NCBI RefSeq assembly: GCF_000964085.1
Contig: NZ_JZRB01000003.1
Location: 1 to 64,000 of the forward strand
Direction: 5' to 3'
DNA from: Luteibacter yeojuensis
GTDB lineage: Bacteria; Pseudomonadota; Gammaproteobacteria; Xanthomonadales; Rhodanobacteraceae
Length of the DNA: 64,000 nt
Below are positions 50,489 through 58,280 of the stretch, in pieces. A program made the translations under genes and the position numbers. How positions within the stretch are numbered: the first letter of the stretch is position 1; every line of letters starts with the position of its first letter. The notes under the pieces were generated by a model that was given only the letters and a program-made list of their open reading frames with translations, had not been told where the DNA came from and made no database searches.

Positions 50489-51321
50489 CGATCACGATCC
50501 TTGGCACGGTTCGGTAACGGCAGGCCCAGGCGGGCCCAGTGCGCCTGCAGCGCACGGGCCACGGGGCCGGGCGGCCACGCATGGGCGCCAAGCGCCCGGA
50601 CGGGAAGGATGCCGCGAACCGCCGACGTGAGGAAGACCTCGCTCGCCCGGGTGAGGTCCGCGGGGAAGAACGACGCGACGCGGGCACCGTGCGCGGCAAG
50701 GATTTCCGCGCGCGCCACGCCCGCCACTCCGCACTGGTCCACCGGCGGGGTCAGCAGTTCGCCATCGACCACCGCGAAAAGGTTGGCCGCGGTGGCGCAT
50801 ACCACCCGGCCCTCGGTATCGCACAGCAGGCCCTCGGCCACGGCCGGGTCAGCCCACTCCGCGCGCGCCAGCACCTGCTCGAGGCGATTGAGGTGCTTCA
50901 TGCCGGCCAGGCGTGGTTGCCGCGCGAGGCGCAACTCGCACGCGTGCACCGCAATGCCCTGCTCCGCGGCGACGGTGTCCGTGGCCAGCGGCGCCGCGGC
51001 CACCACCACCGTCGGGCGCGGGTCGCGAGGCAAGGCATAGCCTCGCTCGCCTACGCCGCGGCTCAGGGTGACGCGGACGACGGCGTCGTCGAGGCCCGCG
51101 CTCAGGCGCAGCACCTCGCCATGCAGGCGGTCGGTATCCGGCAACGGCATGAGCAGGCGCCCCGCGCTTTCGGACAGGCGCGCCGCGTGGCGGTGCCACA
51201 GCGGCGCCACGCCGGCGACGACGCGCAACGTTTCGAACAAGCCATCGCCATACGTGAATCCGCGATCGGTCGCGGCCACCGCGCCCGTGTCGTGGAAATC
51301 CACCGACAGGCGCATGCTCAT
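50485..51321 (-). CDS. pabC: Aminodeoxychorismate lyase
   Basis: PLP enzyme that makes p-aminobenzoate for folate. 278 residues of the class IV aminotransferase fold: TDRGFTYGDGLFETLRV, the PLP lysine in GMKHLNRLEQVLA, and EGLLCDTEGRVVCATAANLF. The ATG at 51321 overlaps the pabB stop (ATGA); a second ATG two codons later is possible. Confidence 0.95.
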   Translation of the reverse strand: MSMRLSVDFHDTGAVAATDRGFTYGDGLFETLRVVAGVAPLWHRHAARLSESAGRLLMPLPDTDRLHGEVLRLSAGLDDAVVRVTLSRGVGERGYALPRDPRPTVVVAAAPLATDTVAAEQGIAVHACELRLARQPRLAGMKHLNRLEQVLARAEWADPAVAEGLLCDTEGRVVCATAANLFAVVDGELLTPPVDQCGVAGVARAEILAAHGARVASFFPADLTRASEVFLTSAVRGILPVRALGAHAWPPGPVARALQAHWARLGLPLPNRAKDRDR

Positions 51322-52664
51322 GCGGCGCCGAAGATCCGCAACAAGCCACGCGCCTTGGCCCGTGTCTCGTCAAGCTCCTTCTCCGGCACGGAATCGGTGA
51401 CGATGCCGGCACCCGCGCGCAGCGACACATCGCACCCCTCGGCCGTGAGCGTGCGGATGAGGATGTTGAGGTCCATGTCGCCGCTGTCGTCGATGTAGCC
51501 CAGCGCACCCGTGTAGGCACCGCGCGGCTCCTGTTCGATGTCGCCGATGATCTGCATGCAGCGCACCTTCGGGCAGCCCGTGATGGTGCCGCCCGGGAAC
51601 GTCGCCGCCACCACCTGGCCGGGGGTGATGCCGTCGCGTGCGCGGCCACGCACGTTCGACACGATGTGGTGCACGTGCGCGTAGCTCTCCACCACCATGA
51701 GTTCATCCACCTTGACGCTGCCGGGCACGCACACGCGGCCCAGGTCGTTGCGCTCGAGGTCGATGAGCATGACGTGCTCGGCGCGCTCCTTCGGGTGCGT
51801 CGTGAGCTCGCGGATGCGCGCCGCATCGTCGTCGCCCGGCACGCGCGGCCGGGTGCCCGCGATGGGCCGCGTCTGCAGCACGCCAGCGCGTGATTCAACG
51901 AGGCGCTCGGGCGACGAGCTGACGATGGCCCAGCCATCGCGTTGCAGCAGCCCGGCGAACGGCGCCGGGTTCGCGCGGCGAAGCGCGTGCATGAGTGCGG
52001 CGGGCGCGGGGGCTTCGGCGAAACGCGCGCACCAGCGACGCGAGAGGTTCACCTGGAACGTATCCCCCGCATGCAGGTGTTCATGGATGCGCCGCACGCC
52101 ATCGAGGAAACGTCGAGGCTCGTCCTCGTCGACGCGCAACGGCGTGGCGAGCTCGAGCGCCGGCATGGGTGCGTCGAGGTCGCCGGCCATCGTGTCGAGC
52201 CAGTGCTCGGCGCCCTCTTCCGCCACGAGGATGGTACGGCCCTCGACATGGTCGACGATGGCCGCGGCGGGTGCACGCAGTGCGCACGCGACGGGCACGC
52301 TCCCACGCGAGGCAGGCAAACGCAGCGAGGGCTCCACCTGCCCCGCGAGCTCGTAGGCGAGGTACACCACCCAGCCGCCGTGGAACGGCAGGCCATCGTC
52401 GACGCGTGGGCGGCGGCGCGCGGTCCAGGCGCGATCCAACGCGTCGAGGAAGGTGCCCGGCACCACGAGGCCCTGCGCATCACGCAGCACGCCGTGCGCG
52501 TCCAGCGACAGCGCGGCATCGCCGCCGGCAAAAAGGATGTCGTAGCGCGATTGCGCGGTGCCCGTGACCGCCGACGCCAGCAGCGCGGGGTAGCGGCCCG
52601 GAAACAGCGCGGCCGGCGCGAGGAGATCGCGCCGGCCGGCCAGGGTTCGCGTGGTGAAGGCCAC
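51318..52664 (-). CDS. pabB: Aminodeoxychorismate synthase component I
   Basis: Aminates chorismate for PABA synthesis. About 448 residues of the chorismate-binding family: DTFQVNLSRRW, IVSSSPERLVESRAG, LQTRPIAGTRPR, HVMLIDLERNDLGRV and FPGGTITGCPKVRCMQIIGD (PIAGT supports PabB over TrpE). The start is probably GTG at 52664, eight bases after fabF; a TTG at 52712 would overlap fabF. No pabA is next to it; glutaminase must come from elsewhere. Confidence 0.93.
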   Translation of the reverse strand: MAFTTRTLAGRRDLLAPAALFPGRYPALLASAVTGTAQSRYDILFAGGDAALSLDAHGVLRDAQGLVVPGTFLDALDRAWTARRRPRVDDGLPFHGGWVVYLAYELAGQVEPSLRLPASRGSVPVACALRAPAAAIVDHVEGRTILVAEEGAEHWLDTMAGDLDAPMPALELATPLRVDEDEPRRFLDGVRRIHEHLHAGDTFQVNLSRRWCARFAEAPAPAALMHALRRANPAPFAGLLQRDGWAIVSSSPERLVESRAGVLQTRPIAGTRPRVPGDDDAARIRELTTHPKERAEHVMLIDLERNDLGRVCVPGSVKVDELMVVESYAHVHHIVSNVRGRARDGITPGQVVAATFPGGTITGCPKVRCMQIIGDIEQEPRGAYTGALGYIDDSGDMDLNILIRTLTAEGCDVSLRAGAGIVTDSVPEKELDETRAKARGLLRIFGAA

Positions 52665-52671
52665 GCGGGTA

Positions 52672-53961
52672 TCAGGCGCGTCGGAAGACGAGCGTACCGT
52701 TGGTGCCGCCAAAACCGAACGAATTGGACATGGCCACCGTGAGGTCGGCCTTCTCGGCCTTGTTCGGCACGAGATCCATGCCCAGCGCGGCCACCTCGGG
52801 GTCGAGGTTCTCCAGGTTCATGGTCGGCGGGATGATGCCATCGCGCAGCGCCATGATGCTGAAGATGGCTTCGACGCCGCCCGCGGCGCCCAGCAGGTGG
52901 CCCGTCACCGATTTGGTGGAGCTGACGGCGAACTTGCCCTTGTGGGTGGCGTGCTCGCCGAACACGTTGCGGATGGCCTTGGCTTCGCCAAGATCACCCA
53001 CGGGCGTGGAGGTGCCGTGCGCATTGACGTACTGCACTTCCTCAGCCTTGAGGCCGGCATCGTGCAGCGCGTTGCGCATGGCCAGCTCGGCGCCATCGCC
53101 GCTGGGTGCGGTGATGTGGTACGCGTCGCCGCTCATGCCGAAACCGATGAGCTCGGCCAGGATGGTGGCGCCACGCGCCTTGGCGAACTCGTACTCCTCG
53201 AGCATGAGCATGCCCGCGCCGTTCGACAGCAGGAAGCCGTCGCGGCCGGTATCCCACGGGCGGCTGGCATGCGCCGGGTCGTCATTGCGCGTGGACATGG
53301 CCTTGGCCGAGCAGAAGCCCGCCATGGCCGTGGGCGTGGTGGCGAACTCGGCACCGCCTGCCAGCATCGCGTCGGCATCGCCGTACTGGATGAGGCGCAT
53401 GGCCATGCCGATGTTGTGCGCGGCCGTGGTGCATGCCGACACGAGGGCGATGTTGGGGCCCTTCATGCCGTGGTAGATCGACAGGTTGCCCGCCACCATG
53501 TTGATGATGGAGCTCGGCACGAAGAACGGCGAGACCTTGCGGGGGCCCTTCTCGGCGAGTTCGAGCGCGGTGTTCTCGATGGTGTGCAGGCCACCGATGC
53601 CGGCACCGGCGGCGACACCGATGCGGCCGGCGTTCTCGTCGGTGACGACGAGGCCCGATTGGCGGAATGCATGCGTGCCCGCGACGATGCCGTAGTGGAT
53701 GAACGGATCCATCCGCTTGAAGTCCTTCTTGATCGAAAGACGTTCTTCCTCTGTCGCTTCCGCGCCATCGAAATAGGCTTCCGCCGCATCGAAATCACGA
53801 ACCTCGCCAGCGATTTTCGTGGCGAACTTCTCGGCGTCGAAATCGGTGACGGGGCCGATGCCGGTGTTGCCTTCGACGACGTTCTTCCAGGCGGTGGCGA
53901 TATCGTTGCCGACCGGCGAGATGATGCCCATGCCGGTCACTACCACGCGTCGCTTAGTCAT
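52672..53961 (-). CDS. fabF: Beta-ketoacyl-ACP synthase II
   Basis: Elongating condensing enzyme of fatty-acid synthesis. 429 residues; catalytic Cys177 in ALVSACTTAAHN, histidines in NAHGTSTPVGD and KSVTGHLLGAAGG. Compared with E. coli FabF it has an extra stretch near residues 60-75 (EAYFDGAEATEEERLSI). It is 147 bases after acpP, with a terminator in between. Confidence 0.98.
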   Translation of the reverse strand: MTKRRVVVTGMGIISPVGNDIATAWKNVVEGNTGIGPVTDFDAEKFATKIAGEVRDFDAAEAYFDGAEATEEERLSIKKDFKRMDPFIHYGIVAGTHAFRQSGLVVTDENAGRIGVAAGAGIGGLHTIENTALELAEKGPRKVSPFFVPSSIINMVAGNLSIYHGMKGPNIALVSACTTAAHNIGMAMRLIQYGDADAMLAGGAEFATTPTAMAGFCSAKAMSTRNDDPAHASRPWDTGRDGFLLSNGAGMLMLEEYEFAKARGATILAELIGFGMSGDAYHITAPSGDGAELAMRNALHDAGLKAEEVQYVNAHGTSTPVGDLGEAKAIRNVFGEHATHKGKFAVSSTKSVTGHLLGAAGGVEAIFSIMALRDGIIPPTMNLENLDPEVAALGMDLVPNKAEKADLTVAMSNSFGFGGTNGTLVFRRA

Positions 53962-54022
53962 GCATTTTTTCCTTCACTGTGCCCACGCTAACCATACGCG
54001 GGCGCAGGTTACGGTATTCGGA

Positions 54023-54049
54023 AACGAAAACTGCGCCATGACGGCGCAG
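54023..54049 (-). terminator. Terminator between acpP and fabF
   Basis: CTGCGCC-ATGAC-GGCGCAG stem (54031-54037 and 54043-54049) followed on the minus strand by TTTTCGTTT. It would let acpP be made in excess over fabF. Confidence 0.7.
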
Positions 54050-54108
54050 CTTCCGTGTCTCTCGGAGATCGATGAGGGGCATGGCCCCGCTCGACGACCA
54101 GTCAACGA

Positions 54109-54348
54109 TCAGGCCTTGACGTGGGCCTTGATGTAGTCGACAGCCTGCTGAACCGTCGTGATCTTCTCGGCTTCTTCGTCCGGGATCTCGCACTCGAATT
54201 CTTCTTCGAGGGCCATCACGAGTTCGACGGTATCCAGCGAATCGGCGCCCAGATCGTCCACGAACGAGGCGTTCGCAGTGACTTCATCTTCCTTGACGCC
54301 CAGCTGTTCGACGACGATCTTCTTGACGCGTTCTTCGATGGTGCTCAT
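54109..54348 (-). CDS. acpP: Acyl carrier protein
   Basis: 79 residues, acidic. The 4'-phosphopantetheine serine is in the DSL motif of [20 protein letters not shown]. The ATG at 54348 has GGGAGG upstream. It lies between fabG and fabF, with terminator-like hairpins on both sides, so it probably has its own transcript. Confidence 0.98.
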   Translation of the reverse strand: MSTIEERVKKIVVEQLGVKEDEVTANASFVDDLGADSLDTVELVMALEEEFECEIPDEEAEKITTVQQAVDYIKAHVKA

Positions 54349-54383
54349 GTCGCTATAACCTCCCGAGGGGAAAAATCCGGCGC

Positions 54384-54389
54384 ATTGTA
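54384..54389 (-). promoter_or_regulatory. Candidate -10 element for acpP
   Basis: TACAAT on the minus strand 35 bases before the acpP start. The best -35 18 bases upstream (CTGGCG) is weak. Confidence 0.4.
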
Positions 54390-54434
54390 GTGGCTAAGGT
54401 CCATACCCGCCAGCACGTCGCCGTGACGTGGATG

Positions 54435-54456
54435 GCGCCCCGGACACCCGGGGCGC
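54435..54456 (-). other. Perfect hairpin upstream of acpP
   Basis: GCGCCCCGG-ACAC-CCGGGGCGC (54435-54443 and 54448-54456), a 9-bp GC stem with a four-base loop and no T-run on the minus strand. It lies between the fabG terminator and the acpP promoter candidate. Confidence 0.6.
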
Positions 54457-54475
54457 GAAAGGGTGATTGTCTCTC

Positions 54476-54505
54476 AAAAACGGCCCGGTGGCGACTGCCG
54501 GGGCC
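54476..54505 (-). terminator. Terminator of fabG
   Basis: GGCCCGG/CGGGGCC imperfect GC stem (54482-54488 and 54499-54505) followed by GTTTTTG on the minus strand, directly after the fabG stop. Confidence 0.6.
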
Positions 54506-54511
54506 GCGGCG

Positions 54512-55255
54512 TCACGGCATGTACATGCCGCCGTTAACGTGCAGGGTCTCGCCCGTGATGTACTTGGCCGCCGGCGAGGCCAGGAAGGCCACGGCTTCGG
54601 CGATGTCACGGCTTTCACCAAGTTGGCCCAAAGCGATGCCCGAAAGCAGCGCCTGGCGCTGTTCTTCGGGCAGGGCGCGGGTCATGTCGGTATCGATGAA
54701 GCCCGGTGCCACCACGTTCACGGTGATGCCACGCGAGCCGATCTCACGGGCCAGCGACTTCGAGAAGGCGATGATGCCGGCCTTGGCGGCCGCGTAGTTG
54801 GCCTGCCCGGGGTTGCCGGTGACGCCCACGACCGAGGCGATGCTGATGATGCGGCCCTTGCGCGCCTTCATCATGCCGCGCATGACGGCTTTGGAGGTAC
54901 GGAACACCGACGTCAGGTTGGTATCCATGATGGCGCTCCAGTCGTCTTCCTTCATGCGCATGAGGAGCTGGTCGCGCGTGATGCCGGCGTTGTTCACCAG
55001 GACGCTGATGCTGCCCGAAGCCTTGGCGATCTCGTCGACGAGGGCATCGATGGCTTCCGGGTTGGTGACATCCAGGACGCGGCCGTGGCCGCCGTGCGCC
55101 GCGAGGCGCTCGCCGATGGCCTTGGCCCCGTTCTCGCTGGTCGCCGTGCCGTAGACGGTGGCGCCCTGCTCGGCCAGGAGGTCGGCGATGGCGGCGCCGA
55201 TGCCGCGGCTGGCGCCGGTGACCAGCGCGATCTCGCCCTTGAGGGATTGGGTCAT
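54512..55255 (-). CDS. fabG: 3-oxoacyl-ACP reductase
   Basis: NADPH-dependent ketoreductase of fatty-acid synthesis. 247 residues; TGASRGIGAAIADLL, NNAGITRDQLLMRMKEDDW (FabG hallmark), catalytic Ser in IISIASVVGVTG, NYAAAKAG (YxxxK) and GETLHVNGGMYM. The ATG at 55255 has AGGA upstream. It is 29 bases after fabD. Confidence 0.98.
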   Translation of the reverse strand: MTQSLKGEIALVTGASRGIGAAIADLLAEQGATVYGTATSENGAKAIGERLAAHGGHGRVLDVTNPEAIDALVDEIAKASGSISVLVNNAGITRDQLLMRMKEDDWSAIMDTNLTSVFRTSKAVMRGMMKARKGRIISIASVVGVTGNPGQANYAAAKAGIIAFSKSLAREIGSRGITVNVVAPGFIDTDMTRALPEEQRQALLSGIALGQLGESRDIAEAVAFLASPAAKYITGETLHVNGGMYMP

Positions 55256-55284
55256 GGTGGTGGTCCTGCTAAAGGGGATGGGGA

Positions 55285-56226
55285 TCAGGCCTGCACGGCC
55301 GCGTCGAGCTCGGCCGGCGTGCCGATGGCCTTGCCGTCGATGCTCTTGTCGATGCGTTTGATGAGGCCGGCGAGCACCTTGCCCGGGCCGCATTCCAGCG
55401 CCTGCGTGATGCCATGGGCGGCCAGTGCCTGGACGCACTCGGTCCAGCGCACCGGCAGGTAGAGCTGGCGCTGGAGGGCGCCGCGGATGTCGTCGAGCGT
55501 GGCATGCACCTTCGCGTCGGCGTTTTGCACCACGGGGATGGAGGGCAGCTGCCAATCGATGGCGGCCATCCTTTCACCGAGGCGGTCGGCCGCGTCGCGC
55601 ATCAGCATGCAATGCGAGGGCACCGACACCGCAAGCTTCACGGCCTTCTTCACGCCCAGCTCGGCAAGGCGCGCCAGGGCACGGTCCACGGCCTCGGCAT
55701 GGCCGGCGATGACCAGCTGGCCAGGCGAATTGAAGTTGGCGGGGGCGACGACCTGGCCCTGGGCCACTTCTTCGCACACCTGGGCGATCTGGGCATCGTC
55801 GCCACCAAGGATGGCGGCCATGGCGCCCACGCCAGGCGGCACGGCAGCCTGCATGAGGCGGCCGCGCTCGGCCACGAGGCCGGCGGCGTCCTTCAGCGAG
55901 ATGGCACCCGCGGCCACGAGCGCACTGTATTCACCCAGGCTGTGGCCCGAGAAATACGCCGGCAGCGGGCCGCCCTGCTTCAGGTAGACGCGCCACACGG
56001 CGACACTGGCGGCGAGCAAGGCCGGCTGGGTGTTTTCGGTGCTGTTGAGCTGTTCTTCCGGGCCCTGCTGGCTGATGGCCCACAGATCGACGCCCGCGCC
56101 GGCGGACGCCTCGTCGAAGGTGGCCTTCACCTCCGGGTGGGCGGCGGCCAGCTCGGCGAGCATGCCGATGGACTGGGAGCCCTGGCCGGGGAAGACGATG
56201 GCGAGCGAAGCGCTGGTCGAGGTCAT
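55285..56226 (-). CDS. fabD: Malonyl-CoA:ACP transacylase
   Basis: Loads malonyl groups on ACP. 313 residues; LAIVFPGQGSQSIGML, catalytic Ser in YFSGHSLGEYSALVAAGAI, and the histidine in VPSHCMLMRDAA. The ATG at 56226 is the family start. rpmF lies directly upstream; plsX and fabH, which usually sit between rpmF and fabD, are absent. Confidence 0.97.
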   Translation of the reverse strand: MTSTSASLAIVFPGQGSQSIGMLAELAAAHPEVKATFDEASAGAGVDLWAISQQGPEEQLNSTENTQPALLAASVAVWRVYLKQGGPLPAYFSGHSLGEYSALVAAGAISLKDAAGLVAERGRLMQAAVPPGVGAMAAILGGDDAQIAQVCEEVAQGQVVAPANFNSPGQLVIAGHAEAVDRALARLAELGVKKAVKLAVSVPSHCMLMRDAADRLGERMAAIDWQLPSIPVVQNADAKVHATLDDIRGALQRQLYLPVRWTECVQALAAHGITQALECGPGKVLAGLIKRIDKSIDGKAIGTPAELDAAVQA

Positions 56227-56303
56227 GCGGGGCGATCCTGGACGTTCAAACCGCGCATGGTGCCAGCAACCCATGGGCGAATGCACCATTCGCGAGGGTT
56301 TGG

Positions 56304-56334
56304 AAAAGAAAACGGCGCACTGTGTGCGCCGTTT
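56304..56334 (-). terminator. Terminator after rpmF
   Basis: Perfect 11-bp stem AAACGGCGCAC/GTGCGCCGTTT (56310-56320 and 56324-56334) and TTTTCTTTTCC on the minus strand, 24 bases after the rpmF stop. It separates rpmF from fabD. Confidence 0.88.
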
Positions 56335-56357
56335 CTCATCCGAACTACCTGCGTGGA

Positions 56358-56552
56358 TCAGTCTTCGACTTCGACCGCACCGCGGGTGTCGATGACCTTC
56401 TTGCCGCGGTAGTAGCCGTCCTTAGTGACGTGGTGGCGCAGGTGCACCTCACCCGAGGTCGGGTCGGTGGACAGCTGCACGCCCTTGAGGGCGTCGTGCG
56501 AACGGCGCATGCCGCGGGTGGACGGGGTCTTGCGGCTCTTGGCAACGGCCAT
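56358..56552 (-). CDS. rpmF: 50S ribosomal protein L32
   Basis: 64 residues: [20 protein letters not shown] and the C-terminal [17 protein letters not shown] are typical. It lacks the CxxC zinc motif found in some L32 forms, as in most gamma-proteobacteria. It lies 18 bases after yceD, the usual pair. Confidence 0.98.
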   Translation of the reverse strand: MAVAKSRKTPSTRGMRRSHDALKGVQLSTDPTSGEVHLRHHVTKDGYYRGKKVIDTRGAVEVED

Positions 56553-56570
56553 GGCGAATCTCCAGCGAAA

Positions 56571-57092
56571 TTACTTCTTCATGAGTTCGCGGAGCGCCGC
56601 GAACGGGTTATCGGATGCTTCCGGCGCAGAAGGCACTTCTTCTTCACCGGACCGGGTTACGTCTTCGGGCAGCTCATAGTCCGGGTTGACCGGAACCAGG
56701 GGCAGCGCCAACAACAATTCGTCCTCGATCGCCGCGAGCGGATCCAGCTTCCCATCCTGCTCGAGCAGGAGCGGCTCGTAGCCGGGCGGAAGCGAGGCTT
56801 CCTCACGCTCTTCGACGATCAGCCCGAGACGGGTATCGACCTCCACCGGGAGCTGGAACGGCTCCAGGGAACGCTGGCAGACCAGCGTGGGCGACGCCGT
56901 TGCGCGAACAGCCACATAGGCGACACCGAGATCGTCACGACCGAAGTCCAGTTCGTAGGTTACGTCGCCGTCAGGCGACGCCACCACCTCGCCGAGGCGC
57001 TTGAACGCCGAGAGCGGGAGCTGGCCCTGGAACGAACGCCGCGCACGAACTTCGCGCCAAGCGTCCACGGACGATGGCAGAGTCACGGACAT
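56571..57092 (-). CDS. yceD: DUF177/YceD family protein (large-subunit rRNA accumulation protein)
   Basis: 173 residues; the DUF177 core TLVCQRSLEPFQLPVEVDTR carries the conserved cysteine, and the acidic end has DNPFAALRELMKK. The family is linked to 23S rRNA levels in plants and bacteria. The ATG lies nine bases after a near-consensus -10, so the mRNA has almost no leader. It forms an operon with rpmF. Confidence 0.95.
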   Translation of the reverse strand: MSVTLPSSVDAWREVRARRSFQGQLPLSAFKRLGEVVASPDGDVTYELDFGRDDLGVAYVAVRATASPTLVCQRSLEPFQLPVEVDTRLGLIVEEREEASLPPGYEPLLLEQDGKLDPLAAIEDELLLALPLVPVNPDYELPEDVTRSGEEEVPSAPEASDNPFAALRELMKK

Positions 57093-57101
57093 AATCGGGA
57101 A

Positions 57102-57130
57102 ATGGTAGGCATCAACATCCCTGAAGTCAA
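57102..57130 (-). promoter_or_regulatory. Promoter of yceD-rpmF
   Basis: TTGACT (57125-57130), 17-base spacer, TACCAT (57102-57107) on the minus strand; each hexamer matches five of six consensus bases. The expected transcript start is within about five bases of the yceD ATG. Confidence 0.75.
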
Positions 57131-57248
57131 CCGGTTAGGCGTGCCGGCGGGCGTGAAGGGACGATTTTGCGAACCTGCGCGGGTTTCGGGCAGACTCGCG
57201 GCAGGCGGCAAGTGTGCCGCAGCACGCCCACGAGGGGGAAGAGGCCGC

Positions 57249-57695
57249 GTGTTTTCCGTTGCATATTATGCACTTGCCGTACTGGTCGTGTTCGTCATCG
57301 GCCTGTGCGCGTGGACCCTGGCCCACCACCGGCGCCGGCGGCGCCACGGCGCCCTGCAAGACCTCATGGACCAGGCCGACCGCCTCGAGGTCGACCTGAA
57401 GGATTGCCGCGACCGCCTGCAAAAGGCGCACGCCGTCATGCAGTTCAGCCCCGACCAGCCCGCCGTGGGCGAGGTGGAGGCCCAGCAGGCGGTCGACTCG
57501 GGCCTGCGCGCCCTGCTCCAGCAGCGCCTCTGGATCCGCGACCGCGCCCCCAGCGCCAGCCAGCGCGAGCTGGATGAAGCTGTGGAGGCCCTTGTCCGCG
57601 CCCGCCACCAGCTGGAACCTCGCCTGCAGGCGCTGGACGATGCCCAGGCCGCCCTCGACACCGCCGTGCGCGAGCACTTCCAGCCGGATCGCTAA
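57249..57695 (+). CDS. Small membrane-anchored coiled-coil protein, function unknown
   Basis: 148 residues. One N-terminal membrane helix (YYALAVLVVFVIGLCAWTLA) is followed by an Arg cluster (HHRRRRRHG), then by mostly helical, coiled-coil-like sequence (DLMDQADRLEVDLKDCRDRL; about residues 35-145). The basic residues after the helix put the C-terminal part in the cytoplasm. I do not recognise a family. The GTG at 57249 has GGGGAAGAGG upstream. It lies three bases before the Maf gene and may be co-transcribed with it. Confidence 0.78.
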   Translation: MFSVAYYALAVLVVFVIGLCAWTLAHHRRRRRHGALQDLMDQADRLEVDLKDCRDRLQKAHAVMQFSPDQPAVGEVEAQQAVDSGLRALLQQRLWIRDRAPSASQRELDEAVEALVRARHQLEPRLQALDDAQAALDTAVREHFQPDR

Positions 57696-57698
57696 ACC

Positions 57699-58280
57699 TT
57701 GCCCCAGCCCCACGTCATCCTTGCCTCCACGTCGGCCTACCGCGCCACCCTGCTCCACCGCCTGCTCGCCGAATTCACCCAGGCGGCGCCGGGCACGGAT
57801 GAAGCCACGCTCGCCGGCGAGGCCCCGGCCGACCGCGCCAGGCGGCTGGCCGAGGCCAAGGCACGGGCCGTCGCCAGCCGCCACCCGGGCGCCGTCGTGA
57901 TCGGATCGGACCAGGTCGCCGACCTTGCAGGCACGGTGCTCGACAGGCCGGGCACCGTGGCGGCGGCACACCGCCAGCTGGAAGCCAGCTCGGGACAAGA
58001 GGTGGTGTTCCATACGGCGGTCTGCGTCGTCGATGCCCACGGCGGCGCCCATGCCCACGTGGACGAAACGCGCGTCGTCTTCCGCTCGCTGTCGCGGGAC
58101 GACATCGTGCGCTACGTGGAACGGGAGCGCCCGCTCGATTGCGCAGGCAGCTTCAAATGCGAAGGCCTCGGCATCACGCTGTTCGAGCGCATCCGCAACG
58201 ACGACCCCACGGCACTCATCGGGCTACCGCTGATCGCCACGGCGCGCCTACTGCGCGCGGCCGGCATCGCCTTGCCCTAG
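57699..58280 (+). CDS. Maf/YceF-family nucleotide pyrophosphatase
   Basis: Hydrolyses non-canonical nucleotides. 193 residues with ILASTSAYRATLLHRL at the N-terminus and GSDQVADLAGTVLDRPG; SDQ is the YceF (m7GTP pyrophosphatase) form, where Maf/YhdE enzymes have ADT. The C-terminal motif is CAGSFKCEGLG. The start is probably TTG at 57699. Its 3' end overlaps the converging glycosyltransferase by 33 bases. Confidence 0.92.
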   Translation: MPQPHVILASTSAYRATLLHRLLAEFTQAAPGTDEATLAGEAPADRARRLAEAKARAVASRHPGAVVIGSDQVADLAGTVLDRPGTVAAAHRQLEASSGQEVVFHTAVCVVDAHGGAHAHVDETRVVFRSLSRDDIVRYVERERPLDCAGSFKCEGLGITLFERIRNDDPTALIGLPLIATARLLRAAGIALP

